Source of the DNA: Peptoniphilus duerdenii ATCC BAA-1640
GTDB lineage: Bacteria; Bacillota; Clostridia; Tissierellales; Peptoniphilaceae
DNA: 32,056 bases
NCBI RefSeq assembly: GCF_000146345.1
Contig: NZ_GL397071.1
Location: 1,910,578 to 1,942,633, forward strand
Direction of reading: 5' to 3'
Positions within the stretch are counted from its first letter, which is position 1. Every line of letters starts with the position of its first letter. Positions 1-7,814 of this stretch are shown in pieces. A model generated the notes under the pieces. It was given only the letters and a program-made list of their open reading frames with translations. It did not search any database and had not been told where the DNA came from. Both the position numbers and the translations under genes were made by a program.

Positions 1-2
1 TT

Positions 3-38
3 TTTGAAGAAGAAAAAATAGGGTTTAGAGAAGTGTAG
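3..38 (+). CDS. Possible 3' end of a GNAT-like acetyltransferase (partial)
   Basis: The left edge has an open frame of 11 codons ending in TAG at 36-38, with the tail FEEEKIGFREV. A Lys-x-Gly-Phe-Arg tail is typical of the C-terminus of GNAT N-acetyltransferases. Only these few residues are visible, so the call is tentative; chance is a real alternative. No terminator is evident just after it. Confidence 0.2.
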   Translation, partial: FEEEKIGFREV

Positions 39-121
39 GATATTTATTTATATTTATTATTTTACATTTTGTATTTAACCAAGTCTTTGCAAATGAAATC
101 ATCAATTCTTGACCTCACCAA

Positions 122-171
122 GGTTATACCCGTTCGACTACGACGGCAAAGCCGTCTCCGCTCAGGGTGAC
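122..171 (-). repeat. Type I palindromic repeat, core beta (copy 1)
   Basis: Reverse-oriented copy. It starts GGTTATACCCGTTCGAC and ends CTCAGGGTGAC, with an inner GACGG/CCGTC hairpin around a 5-nt loop. Six further full copies and three variants occur in this window. Confidence 0.85.
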
Positions 172-197
172 TGTCTTCCTTTGGGTTTTCTTAATAT

Positions 198-234
198 AGC
201 CTCTCGGCTGTATAAGCAAAATGCTTCCGCTACA
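198..234 (-). repeat. Type II hairpin repeat (copy 1)
   Basis: Reverse-oriented copy containing AGCCTCTCGGCT followed by AAGCAAAATGCTT and then CCGCTACA. The same modules recur almost exactly at 15083-15119. Confidence 0.75.
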
Positions 235-301
235 AGAATAAAATAGTAGGAATGATAGTTGTACGGATTTTGCCTGATTAAAAATAATTAGTACCAAAGT
301 T

Positions 302-327
302 TATGGAAGCAGATTGCTTCCGCTACA
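302..327 (-). repeat. Type II hairpin repeat (copy 2, short)
   Basis: Contains GGAAGCA and TGCTTCC arms around a 3-nt loop, followed by GCTACA. The AGCCTCTCGGCT half seen in copy 1 is absent. The rest of 39-355 is AT-rich and I see no gene in it. Confidence 0.7.
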
Positions 328-355
328 AATTTATATATTTCTTTAGACTTCATCG

Positions 356-387
356 AAACAAAAAAGGCAGAGCATAAATACTCTACC
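356..387 (-). terminator. Intrinsic terminator after the rhodanese gene
   Basis: Read on the minus strand, 387-366 forms a 9-bp hairpin (GGTAGAGTA pairing with TGCTCTGCC, with two G-U pairs and a 4-nt loop), followed by TTTTTGTTT. It closes the ispE-to-rhodanese gene group. Confidence 0.8.
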
Positions 388-408
388 TTCCATTTTACTT
401 ATTAAATT

Positions 409-726
409 TTACTTATTAAACTTTCCTTTATAATCCTTGGTGCCGCCGATATTGGTAAGATTGGTATATCCCATCTTTGCCATCTTTTCTAATGCCATTC
501 TGCTTCTCACTCCGCCGAGACAGTATGCAAAGACTGGTGTGTCCTTATCTTTTATGACATCCACCACTCTTTCTATTTCATCTAGTGGCACATTTATTGC
601 ATCCATTATATATCCTGTTTTATATTCTTCTTTTCTTCTCACATCGATTAGGACTGCATTTTCTGTTTCTTCGTACTTTTTAATTTCTTTGTTTATGTCC
701 AATTTCTTTCTAAAAAACCAACACAT
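409..726 (-). CDS. Single-domain rhodanese-like sulfurtransferase
   Basis: This 105-aa protein is one rhodanese domain. The substrate-contact motif LIDVR is near residues 26-30. The catalytic loop is Cys69-Leu-Gly-Gly-Val-Arg-Ser75, matching the family CxxGxR(S/T) active-site loop, so persulfide transfer is plausible. There is no signal peptide or membrane segment, so it is probably cytoplasmic. The start ATG overlaps the pcp stop by one base (TGATG), indicating translational coupling. A hairpin terminator lies just downstream. The physiological sulfur donor and acceptor cannot be told from the sequence, and nothing in the operon points to a specific sulfur pathway. Confidence 0.9.
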   Translation of the reverse strand: MCWFFRKKLDINKEIKKYEETENAVLIDVRRKEEYKTGYIMDAINVPLDEIERVVDVIKDKDTPVFAYCLGGVRSRMALEKMAKMGYTNLTNIGGTKDYKGKFNK

Positions 727-1364
727 CAGTGGGTTTTGCCTCCTGTTATCTTTAAATCTTCTCTATTCTCTACTATCGCTTCAATTCCTAGGCTCAGTGC
801 CTTCACAATATTTTCGATACTCATGGACGCCACTTCTTCCTTAGTTGCAACTTGTTCTGGCAAATATGGTATGTGAACAAATCCTGTTTTCATGTGAGGA
901 TAGTCTCTACCTGCTAGATTCGCCACGAAGTATGCCACATGGTTACATACAAATGTGCCTGCAGTGTTTGAAACTGATGCCGGGATTCCGGCTTTTCTTA
1001 TCTTAGAAACCATAGCCTTTATTGGCAAGGTCAACAGATACGCATCTGGACCTTCACAGATTTTTTCATCTATCGGTGAGTTGCCATCGTTATCGTCTAT
1101 TCCAAAGTCGTCTATATTTATTGCCACTCTCTCAACGGTTATCCCTGCTCGACCTCCTGCTTGTCCTACTGACACCACTACATCTGGTCTATGCCTATCT
1201 ATATTTTCTTTTAAAATTTCATCGCATCTTGAGATTGAGGTTGGTATCTCAAGTTTTATTATCTCTGCTCCTAAGATTTCATCTTCAAGTCTTTTTACTG
1301 CCTCTATGGCAGGATTTATTTTTTCTCCTCCAAATGGATCGAAGCCTGTTACTAATATTTTCAT
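726..1364 (-). CDS. pcp: Pyroglutamyl-peptidase I (Pcp), cysteine peptidase C15
   Basis: Pcp removes N-terminal pyroglutamate from peptides in the cytoplasm. The 212-aa product matches the usual length of about 215. The N-terminus MKILVTGFDPFGG is the family signature. The catalytic triad is visible: Glu79 in the GQAGGRAGITVERVA segment, Cys140 in SNTAGTFVCN and His164 in GFVHIPYLP. The frame is open for 40 codons further upstream, but the ATG at 1364 is preceded by AAAGGAGG at good spacing and aligns with family starts, so I chose it. It lies 52 nt after the racemase-like gene and overlaps the rhodanese gene by one base. Confidence 0.96.
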   Translation of the reverse strand: MKILVTGFDPFGGEKINPAIEAVKRLEDEILGAEIIKLEIPTSISRCDEILKENIDRHRPDVVVSVGQAGGRAGITVERVAINIDDFGIDDNDGNSPIDEKICEGPDAYLLTLPIKAMVSKIRKAGIPASVSNTAGTFVCNHVAYFVANLAGRDYPHMKTGFVHIPYLPEQVATKEEVASMSIENIVKALSLGIEAIVENREDLKITGGKTH

Positions 1365-1416
1365 TGGTCCTCCTTTTGTCCTAGTTCCATTTAAAAAATC
1401 CCATCTCTCGATAGGA

Positions 1417-2094
1417 TTAATCCCTTTCTCTGTATAGACTCGGGTAGATTTTTTTGCCTGTGAACTCTTCAAATACTTCTGCAAATTTAAGCCTGTTTTC
1501 TGTGACGCAACAGCTTACTTTGCCTCCAAATTTGATTATCCACTCATTTTCTTTTATCACTTCTACTAATTTTTCATAAAAATAATCATTTAAGTAGTAT
1601 ATTTCTCTATCGCCTTTTAACTCTTCAAAATATTTTCTAAATAAGCCAAGGGTGGTGTTATTTAAGAATACTTTTTCTTTAGAGTCTTTTAAATATTCTT
1701 TAACTAACTCTTTTAAAATATATTCATTCCTATCCATCCCTTGATTTACAAGTAATTGGGAATCTATATAATCTGTAAACCCATAATAATTTTTAGAATC
1801 CCCAAGTACAGTCATATCTTTAAATCCATCTAGATCTAAATTTATTACTCTATTTTCAGATTTTGGATAGACTACAATCCTTCCAAGGTTTGGATATGCG
1901 ATTATCTTCGGATCCATCTTTGTTAGTTCTTCTTGTCTTACTTCTATGATTTCATCTGAACTTTTCCTCATAGCCAATGGATATGCCAAATCGTCGCAAA
2001 AATATATGAATTTTTCTTTTTTAAACTCCTCCCCTAGTCTATCGATTGTTTCTATAGAGCCATAGGAGTCGTCGTAAATTATTATTTCATTCAT
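1417..2094 (-). CDS. Degenerate glutamate racemase (MurI)-like protein, probably non-catalytic
   Basis: The 225-aa product resembles MurI across its length. DDSYGSIETI (8-17) matches the DSGxGGLTV start. FIYFCDDLAYPLAMRKSSDE (29-48) matches the IYxGDTxxxPYGxK stretch. VTENRLKFAEVFEEFTGKKI (197-216) matches the MurI C-terminus. Both catalytic cysteines are missing: the ACNTA position reads IIAYPNLG (64-71), and the GCTHYP position reads FLNNTTLG (143-150). The middle is also shorter than in MurI, which is about 265 aa. Racemase activity is therefore unlikely; a regulatory or relic role is inference. I chose the ATG at 2094 because AGGTGG sits 7 nt upstream; a GTG at 2103 is possible. It overlaps the end of ispE by 8 nt. 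Confidence 0.7.
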   Translation of the reverse strand: MNEIIIYDDSYGSIETIDRLGEEFKKEKFIYFCDDLAYPLAMRKSSDEIIEVRQEELTKMDPKIIAYPNLGRIVVYPKSENRVINLDLDGFKDMTVLGDSKNYYGFTDYIDSQLLVNQGMDRNEYILKELVKEYLKDSKEKVFLNNTTLGLFRKYFEELKGDREIYYLNDYFYEKLVEVIKENEWIIKFGGKVSCCVTENRLKFAEVFEEFTGKKIYPSLYRERD

Positions 2095-2923
2095 AATTAC
2101 CACCTAGGTAGACATTTTTATATCTATCTTTAAAATATTTGTACGCGTCCAGAAGTAGATCTCTGTCATAGAATATTCCGAAAATGGTCGGTCCAGACCC
2201 ACTCATGGCGGATGCTCCACCAAACTTAACCATTCTATCCTTAATTATATCAAGTTCTTTATGCTTTTTAAATACATAGTCTTCCATGTTATTTTTAAGG
2301 GAATGATTTAATGCGGATATATTTTTATTTTGTAGAGCTTCTAATATCTTGTCAAAGTCAATCCTACTCTCACTCAATTTTAAATTCTCATAGACTTCTT
2401 TGGTGGAGACTTCATATCCTGGATTTATAAGAAGCACATATGGGTCGCTATAATCTACAGGAGTTAAGATTTCTCCTATCCCTTCCGCCAAGCATTTCCC
2501 ACCAGTCAAACAGTATGGAAAATCTGCTCCAATTTTCTTTGAAAAAGAGATCAGTTCGTCACGCTTAATATTGTACCCGTAGGCTCTGTTTAAATATTTT
2601 ATGGTTTCTGCTCCGTTAAATGTGCCTCCAGCTATTCCCGCTCCCATTGGCAGAAGTTTATTAAGTCTTACTTTTAAATTTAAATCTTCTCCCACATAGT
2701 CGCAAAAGCCTTTGTAGGCTTTGTATATTAAATTGTCCTCTTTTTTTATATTTAGATCGGATATAATTTCAAATCCTTGTGCATCGGTAGAAAATTCCAT
2801 TTCGTCAAACAGATTCAGTTCGTGCATGATGGTCTTTATATTGTGGTAGCCGTCGTCTCTCTTTGAAATTACATCTAGACCTATATTAATCTTTGATTTT
2901 GATTTTACTTTTGTGATTTCCAT
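2087..2923 (-). CDS. ispE: 4-diphosphocytidyl-2-C-methyl-D-erythritol kinase (IspE)
   Basis: IspE phosphorylates CDP-methylerythritol in the MEP (non-mevalonate) isoprenoid pathway, which supplies undecaprenyl carrier and quinones. It is a GHMP kinase of 278 aa. KSKINIGLDVISKRDDGYH (9-27) contains the catalytic-type Lys11. The glycine-rich ATP loop is LPMGAGIAGGTFNGAE (91-106), slightly divergent from the usual GGSSNAA. GADFP (132-136) carries the catalytic Asp134, and SGSGPT near residue 240 is the third motif. TTG at 2935 is in frame, but ATG at 2923 has GGA 7 nt upstream and aligns with the family. veg lies just upstream, a common Firmicute arrangement, but a terminator separates them. No separate promoter is obvious, so expression may depend on read-through. 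Confidence 0.95.
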   Translation of the reverse strand: MEITKVKSKSKINIGLDVISKRDDGYHNIKTIMHELNLFDEMEFSTDAQGFEIISDLNIKKEDNLIYKAYKGFCDYVGEDLNLKVRLNKLLPMGAGIAGGTFNGAETIKYLNRAYGYNIKRDELISFSKKIGADFPYCLTGGKCLAEGIGEILTPVDYSDPYVLLINPGYEVSTKEVYENLKLSESRIDFDKILEALQNKNISALNHSLKNNMEDYVFKKHKELDIIKDRMVKFGGASAMSGSGPTIFGIFYDRDLLLDAYKYFKDRYKNVYLGGNYE

Positions 2924-2943
2924 TATTAATTCCAAATTTTCAA

Positions 2944-2968
2944 TAAAAAAAAGAAGGCTAAGCCTTCT
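2944..2968 (-). terminator. Intrinsic terminator between veg and ispE
   Basis: On the minus strand an 8-bp hairpin (AGAAGGCT/AGCCTTCT, 1-nt centre) is followed by eight T residues. It begins at the veg stop codon and ends about 20 nt before the ispE start, so it can insulate or attenuate ispE. Confidence 0.88.
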
Positions 2969-3231
2969 TATATAATCTGAACATCTTCAAATTCTATTTC
3001 CTCATCAATAACAGTTACTGCTACTGTGGATGTTAGAACGTCTGAATAAGTATATGAAGAAGTGGTCATTTCATCTCCATTTTCAACTTCGACTACAAAT
3101 AAGCTGGGATATACAGCCTTTATTTCTCCAAAGCGAGTTACAAATCTCTTCCTGCCCTTATTGGCTCTTAGAATAACTCTTTTACCTATATACTGCTCCA
3201 ACTCTCTTTTGATCATTTCCATCTGATTCAT
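2968..3231 (-). CDS. veg: Veg family protein
   Basis: This 87-aa protein matches the Veg family (DUF1021). Family features are IGKRVILRANKGRKR (15-29), VYPSLFVVEVE (40-50) and YTYSDVLTSTVAVTV (60-74). Veg folds as a small SH3-like beta barrel. In Bacillus subtilis it is very highly expressed and has been linked to biofilm matrix gene control and spore outgrowth; its biochemical role is not settled. The ATG at 3231 is preceded by GGGGGA. A perfect sigma-A promoter lies upstream and an intrinsic terminator follows at once, so veg is probably mostly a short monocistronic transcript. Confidence 0.94.
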   Translation of the reverse strand: MNQMEMIKRELEQYIGKRVILRANKGRKRFVTRFGEIKAVYPSLFVVEVENGDEMTTSSYTYSDVLTSTVAVTVIDEEIEFEDVQII

Positions 3232-3278
3232 TGGCGTCCCCCTTAATTTTTCGAAGTTATACTATCATTTCATTAAGT

Positions 3279-3307
3279 ATTATACTATATTTATAGTTAT
3301 TTGTCAA
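3279..3307 (-). promoter_or_regulatory. Consensus sigma-A promoter of veg
   Basis: On the minus strand TTGACA (3307-3302), a 17-nt spacer and TATAAT (3284-3279) match the housekeeping consensus at all twelve positions. Transcription should start near 3272, leaving a leader of about 40 nt with a GGGGGA ribosome-binding site. Confidence 0.93.
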
Positions 3308-3370
3308 TTTTCCCATTTTCCCAAGGTTTCATCACCTTTTAAATAAAATATTTTTATGAATTTCTGGTTG

Positions 3371-3379
3371 TGGTATAAT
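3371..3379 (+). promoter_or_regulatory. Extended -10 promoter for the 3412 gene
   Basis: TGGTATAAT is an extended -10 element (TGn-TATAAT). The -35 region is poor. It lies 32 nt before the start codon and is divergent from the veg promoter. Confidence 0.7.
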
Positions 3380-3411
3380 ATTTTTTAGAAATAATTTTAT
3401 TGGAGGTAGGA

Positions 3412-3936
3412 ATGTTAAATAAAATTACATTAAACACAGAAGTCATAGAAATGATGCTTTTCTATTGGGAATCTGTGGTAGCTAGAGATAAAGTTGCTGA
3501 AGTCTACATGATTGAACTTGCAAATCGTCCAGAGATGAAACCTCTTTACGGCGATGATTTCGAAGTAGATTCTGTAAGAAGAGTGCTTTCTGCAATCGTA
3601 AATAGAGAAATCTTAAACGGTGCAACTAAGAAAGAACTTAGATTCTGGAACTACAATATGTGGATGACCGAAGATCTTGAATTCATGAGAAGCATGGTTA
3701 ACCCTGTGAAGACTATGAATCTTGAAAATATTAGAAAAAAATATGAAAATACTAGCAAGTACGACAACATCGAAGTGAGATTTGTCCCAGGACATTTCGA
3801 TATCTACTACATCGAAGACAATGTACTAACCATCAACTTCTTCTGTCTTGCTACAGATTTTGCAGGTGGATTTAATATCGATGGCGTTCCTTATATGGAA
3901 TTTATCGAACAAAAAATCGGCGAAATGGTTAAATAA
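3412..3936 (+). CDS. Conserved-looking protein of unknown function
   Basis: I do not recognise a characterised domain in this 174-aa protein. The sequence looks soluble, with no signal peptide or membrane segment. It is mixed alpha/beta and rich in Met, Asn, Glu and aromatic residues. The N-terminal half is helical (VIEMMLFYWESVVARDKVAE). The middle has a Trp-rich stretch, LRFWNYNMWMTEDLEFMRSM. The C-terminal third alternates hydrophobics in beta-strand fashion. The ATG at 3412 follows GGAGG at 5-nt spacing; an in-frame TTG at 3400 overlaps that ribosome-binding site and is unlikely. It is monocistronic: an extended -10 promoter lies upstream and a strong terminator follows 18 nt after the stop. 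Confidence 0.85.
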   Translation: MLNKITLNTEVIEMMLFYWESVVARDKVAEVYMIELANRPEMKPLYGDDFEVDSVRRVLSAIVNREILNGATKKELRFWNYNMWMTEDLEFMRSMVNPVKTMNLENIRKKYENTSKYDNIEVRFVPGHFDIYYIEDNVLTINFFCLATDFAGGFNIDGVPYMEFIEQKIGEMVK

Positions 3937-3954
3937 GAAAAATGATAAAGATTT

Positions 3955-3980
3955 AGAGGCGAAAGCCTCTTTTTTATTTT
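3955..3980 (+). terminator. Intrinsic terminator after the 3412 gene
   Basis: A 6-bp stem AGAGGC/GCCTCT with a GAAA tetraloop is followed by TTTTTATTTT. Confidence 0.88.
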
Positions 3981-4057
3981 TAAATTTTACATAGTTTTTT
4001 TAACTTCTAAAACAAAATCTCGTGGCTACTAATTATTTAAATTTTTTTTTTACAAAT

Positions 4058-4085
4058 ATAAAAAAAGGCATTTTCCAATGCCTTT
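4058..4085 (-). terminator. Intrinsic terminator after smpB
   Basis: On the minus strand a 9-bp stem AAAGGCATT/AATGCCTTT with a GGAA loop runs into a T-rich tract. It ends the six-gene operon that starts near 10510. The 3981-4057 gap holds nothing else that I can see; no tmRNA gene fits there. Confidence 0.9.
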
Positions 4086-4099
4086 GCCATTTAAATTAT

Positions 4100-4552
4100 T
4101 TAATTATAATCTTTTAGAGCCTTTCTGATTCTCATATCAGAGTCTCTCTTTGCCATTGCATCCCTCTTGTCATAGAGTTTCTTACCTCTTGCAAGGGCAA
4201 TCTCAAGTTTTACTCTTCCCCTCACCAGGTACGCCTTTAGCGGCACGATGGTAAATCCTTTTTGATCTACATCTCTTGCAAGTTTTCTAATCTCTGCCTT
4301 GTTAAGTAGGAGTTTTCTTCTTCGAAGTGGATCCACATTGAATATATTTCCCATTTCATATGGACTTATATGCATCCCTTCAACGAATACTTCTCCATCT
4401 TTGATTTCAACATAGGCATCTTTTAAATTGCACTTGCCTCTTCGTAGAGATTTCACTTCAGTGCCTACTAATACTATTCCCGCTTCGTAAGATTTCTCTA
4501 TGAAAAAGTCATGCCTTGCCTTTCTATTGGTCGCAAGTACCTTCTCTTCCAT
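4100..4552 (-). CDS. smpB: SsrA-binding protein SmpB
   Basis: SmpB binds tmRNA and delivers it to stalled ribosomes in trans-translation. The 150-aa product is close to the family length of about 155. The N-terminus [20 protein letters not shown] and the signature [19 protein letters not shown] are near-canonical. The basic tail [21 protein letters not shown] corresponds to the flexible C-terminus that enters the ribosomal decoding centre. The ATG at 4552 follows GGAGAG at 5-nt spacing. The gene overlaps the 3' end of rnr by 29 nt, so the two are co-translated, a widely conserved pairing. The terminator at 4058-4085 follows directly. Confidence 0.97.
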   Translation of the reverse strand: MEEKVLATNRKARHDFFIEKSYEAGIVLVGTEVKSLRRGKCNLKDAYVEIKDGEVFVEGMHISPYEMGNIFNVDPLRRRKLLLNKAEIRKLARDVDQKGFTIVPLKAYLVRGRVKLEIALARGKKLYDKRDAMAKRDSDMRIRKALKDYN

Positions 4553-6641
4553 CTATACTCTCCAATTCAAAATCAATCTCTCCAGTAGTTATATTTGAAT
4601 TAACTACCACTACATTCACCATATCGCCCATGTGATACACTTCTTCTCTATCATTTGCCACGGCGGTGTAGTTATTTTCGTCCATTTCGTAGAATCCATC
4701 CATAGTCTTATATGGAACTAGACCTTCTACCAAGTTTTCCAGTTGCACAAACATTCCAAACGAAGTTATGGATACGATTATTCCGCTATACTTTTCGCCA
4801 ATCCTGTCCTTCATATATTCAGCCATCTTTACAGATTCAACTTTTCTTTCGCAGGTTTGGGCAACTCTTTCCATCTTGGAAGTCTGTTCCGCAACTATGT
4901 GTGAAAGTTCATCGTAGTATTCAATCTTTTTCCTGCTTAGTAATCCCTTTAGATTTGCCTTTATAATTCTATGGATAAATAGGTCCGCATACCTTCTAAT
5001 TGGCGATGTGAAATGGGAATAATACTTAGACGCTAGACCGAAGTGTATATCATTTACTTCTGAGTATCTCGCCTTTTGTAGAGATCTTAGAAGTAGTGTG
5101 GACACGAATAGTTCCTCAGATGTACCCTTCACCTTGTCGATGATATTTCTAAATTCAACAGGGCGTAGCTCTCTAAAATTATTGATGCTAAGTCCAAGAT
5201 GTCTAATTGCTGAATTTAATCTCTCCACATCTTCTTCGTCAGGTTCTTCGTGAATTCTATATAGAAACGGAAGTTCCAACCAATAGTATTCCTCTGCTAC
5301 GGTTTCGTTAGCGCAAATCATAAATTCCTCTATGATTTTATTTCCAATTCTTCTATCCTTAACCAAAATATCTATTGGCACTCCATTTTCATCGGTTATA
5401 ATTTCTGGTTCTTTAAAATCAAAATCTATGGAGCCTCTGTCATATCTCTTCTTCATGAGAATTTCTGCAAGTTCTTTTGCCATATCTAATGAATCGTAGA
5501 GACCTTCGAGACTAGGGTGTTTCTTCCCTTCTTCTAGATAGTCGGACACATTGTCATAGACGAGCCTTCTCTTGGATTTTATAAATGACTCTTCGATTTT
5601 ATGTTCCACGACTTTACCCTTCTTATCTATTTCCATAAACACTGAAAGGGTAAGTCTAACTACTCCTTCGTTTAAAGAACAGATTCCGTTGGATAGTTCC
5701 TTTGGAAGCATCGGATATACCTTATCTTGAAGATAGTAGGAATTTCCTCTTTTAAATGCTTCTTTATCCAGGTAGGAATCCTCTTTTACATATTGACTTA
5801 CATCTGCAATATGCACTCCCAAGCGGTAATTATCTCCCACTTTTTCCAAAGAAATTGCATCGTCAAAATCCTTCGAATCCGCTCCATCGATGGTGTAGAT
5901 GACCATGTCCGTCAAATCATGTCTGCCTTCAAGTTGCTTTTCAGTCGGTGCCTCTGGCATGTACTTCGCTTCATTTGAAACTTTTTTCGGAAATGAAGTA
6001 GGAATATCAAAACTCTTTGCGATGGATTCAATATCCACGTATGGATCTTCTGGAAACCCTAGGATTTCTACTATCTCTCCCTCAGGCTTCTTATCCTTTT
6101 CTGCCCATTTTTTAATCTTTGCAACTACCTTCTGTCCATCTTCTGCACCGTTTATATCTTCTCCTCTGATAAATATATCGGTGCCCACCTTTTTATCGTC
6201 AGGAACGACGAATCCAAAATCTTTTGAACTTTGGAATGTGCCGACAAACTTAGTAGCATTTCTCTTTATAATTCTAAGGATTTTTCCTTCACGCTTTTCT
6301 CCAGAACTTACCTTGTCTATCTTTACAAGGACAGTATCCTTGTTGACGGTAGAACCCATGAATTCCGATGGAATAAACACATCTTCCCCATCATTCATAA
6401 GTAGAAATCCAAATCCTTTTTCATTCTTTGCAATTTCTCCCACTGCGTAGGAAATATTGTCTATGGCGTGAATCCTTTCCTTGCGGTCCACATAGATTTT
6501 CCCATCCCTGTTCATATTTTCCAAAGTCTTTATAAATGGACCTCTGCTGTACTTGTCCACTTCAAACGCCTTTAGAATGGTCTTTATAGTTACAACTTTG
6601 TTCGAATTTATATATTCTAAAATCGCATCTTCAATCATCAT
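4524..6641 (-). CDS. rnr: Ribonuclease R (RNB family 3'-5' exoribonuclease)
   Basis: RNase R degrades structured RNA processively from the 3' end and clears defective mRNA with tmRNA-SmpB. The 705-aa protein has the full layout: an N-terminal winged-helix-like region (1-60), two cold-shock OB domains (about 65-125 and 132-195), the RNB catalytic domain (about 240-565) and a C-terminal S1 domain (about 615-695). The metal-binding catalytic motif [13 protein letters not shown] (250-262) is intact. [12 protein letters not shown] lies in the later part of the RNB domain. The start ATG overlaps the ddl stop by four bases (ATGA), with GGAG 7 nt upstream. Neighbouring smpB overlaps its end. Confidence 0.97.
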   Translation of the reverse strand: MMIEDAILEYINSNKVVTIKTILKAFEVDKYSRGPFIKTLENMNRDGKIYVDRKERIHAIDNISYAVGEIAKNEKGFGFLLMNDGEDVFIPSEFMGSTVNKDTVLVKIDKVSSGEKREGKILRIIKRNATKFVGTFQSSKDFGFVVPDDKKVGTDIFIRGEDINGAEDGQKVVAKIKKWAEKDKKPEGEIVEILGFPEDPYVDIESIAKSFDIPTSFPKKVSNEAKYMPEAPTEKQLEGRHDLTDMVIYTIDGADSKDFDDAISLEKVGDNYRLGVHIADVSQYVKEDSYLDKEAFKRGNSYYLQDKVYPMLPKELSNGICSLNEGVVRLTLSVFMEIDKKGKVVEHKIEESFIKSKRRLVYDNVSDYLEEGKKHPSLEGLYDSLDMAKELAEILMKKRYDRGSIDFDFKEPEIITDENGVPIDILVKDRRIGNKIIEEFMICANETVAEEYYWLELPFLYRIHEEPDEEDVERLNSAIRHLGLSINNFRELRPVEFRNIIDKVKGTSEELFVSTLLLRSLQKARYSEVNDIHFGLASKYYSHFTSPIRRYADLFIHRIIKANLKGLLSRKKIEYYDELSHIVAEQTSKMERVAQTCERKVESVKMAEYMKDRIGEKYSGIIVSITSFGMFVQLENLVEGLVPYKTMDGFYEMDENNYTAVANDREEVYHMGDMVNVVVVNSNITTGEIDFELESIDGREGTCDQ

Positions 6642-7813
6642 AGTTTAGCTCCATAACTGGTGCTATTGAATAGATCTGTGTCGTAGGAATATATATTTTT
6701 TTCGAATTCTTTGCTTCTTCTAAATGCTAGATCAATCTGTCTATCTATAAGTTCTTTAAATGAAATTCCCATCGGTTCAAATAAGTAAAAAGCAATTGAA
6801 CCTGGTAGGGTGTTGATTTCATTTACATATACTTTTTCATTTTCATCTACTAGGAAGTCTATTCTCGCAACTCCCATTGCATCTATACTTCTAAATGCAA
6901 GCTTAGCAAGACGCTTAACTTCTTCTGTCATCTCATCAGGAATATTTGCAGGTAGATTCTTCTTTTGATTCTTCATGCCTACGCTCTTTGAGCCTTTGCC
7001 ACCGCTTTTGTACTTGTCATCATAAGTTAAGAAATCTTCCCAGGTGATTGGTTCTTCTGTAAGAGAAGCTTGTAGATCATCTTCATATCCCAAGACTGCA
7101 CAATTTATTTCTCTAGGCTTTTCTACAGATTTTTCAACGATGATCTTCCTGTCGTAGTGCATTGCAACTTCCACCGCATCTTTAAGTTCAGCTTCATTCT
7201 TTGCCTTTGAAATTCCAACGGATGAACCGAGGTTTGCAGGTTTAACAAAAACTGGGTAGCCAATCTTCTCAGCTTCCGCCTTAACAATGTCAAATTTATA
7301 GAAATCTCTGTAAAAATAGAAGTAATCCGTCATAGGAATATTTTGTGATTTAAACACATCCTTCATGATTACCTTGTCCATTCCCACTGCTGCTGCGTTA
7401 ACAGCACAACCTGTGTAAGGAATACCAATGAATTGTAAGATTCCTTGCACCGCACCGTCTTCTCCAAAAGTCCCATGAAGTGCTACGAATACGGCGTCAA
7501 TCTTTGCAAAGACAACTGTGCCAGAAGTCTTCTTAGAGAAGAGACCTCCTCCTTGTTCTTCCTCTGTATAAAGGTTAAAATCTCCCCTTACAGGTTTGAA
7601 AAATACTTCCTTTGCATCTTCAAGTTTATTTCTCTTTATATTTCCAAAATCTTTTATTGCATCTCCAGATAAGAACTTACCTTCCTTGGTAACTAGTACA
7701 GGGATTGGATTGTACTTAGTCTTATCCATATTTTCTACAACTTGCATCCCAGTTATTACAGACACTTCGTGTTCAACTGAGACTCCTCCAAATAATACTG
7801 CTATATTCTTCAT
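6638..7813 (-). CDS. ddl: D-alanine--D-alanine ligase
   Basis: Ddl joins two D-alanines with ATP to make the terminal dipeptide of peptidoglycan precursors. The 391-aa product is at the long end for the family (about 305-370), with extra sequence near 60-95 and at the C-terminus. Motifs include LFGGVSVEHEVSV (7-19) with the binding Glu, HGTFGEDGAVQG, the ATP-grasp KPANLGSSVG loop, and NEINTLPGS for metal binding. The omega-loop reads YDDKYK, keeping the Tyr that favours D-Ala over D-lactate, so a VanA-type D-Ala-D-Lac ligase is unlikely. Family alignment selects the ATG at 7813, with GAGGAG 4 nt upstream; the longer upstream frame is not needed. It begins one nucleotide after the murF stop. 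Confidence 0.96.
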   Translation of the reverse strand: MKNIAVLFGGVSVEHEVSVITGMQVVENMDKTKYNPIPVLVTKEGKFLSGDAIKDFGNIKRNKLEDAKEVFFKPVRGDFNLYTEEEQGGGLFSKKTSGTVVFAKIDAVFVALHGTFGEDGAVQGILQFIGIPYTGCAVNAAAVGMDKVIMKDVFKSQNIPMTDYFYFYRDFYKFDIVKAEAEKIGYPVFVKPANLGSSVGISKAKNEAELKDAVEVAMHYDRKIIVEKSVEKPREINCAVLGYEDDLQASLTEEPITWEDFLTYDDKYKSGGKGSKSVGMKNQKKNLPANIPDEMTEEVKRLAKLAFRSIDAMGVARIDFLVDENEKVYVNEINTLPGSIAFYLFEPMGISFKELIDRQIDLAFRRSKEFEKNIYSYDTDLFNSTSYGAKL

Positions 7814-7814
7814 A

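Noticed and set aside
1417-2094. Functional glutamate racemase (murI)
   Set aside because: Both catalytic cysteines are absent at the positions aligned by neighbouring motifs.
6638-7813. Vancomycin-resistance type D-Ala-D-Lac ligase
   Set aside because: The omega-loop keeps the YxxKY tyrosine associated with D-Ala specificity, and no vanH/vanX-like genes are nearby.
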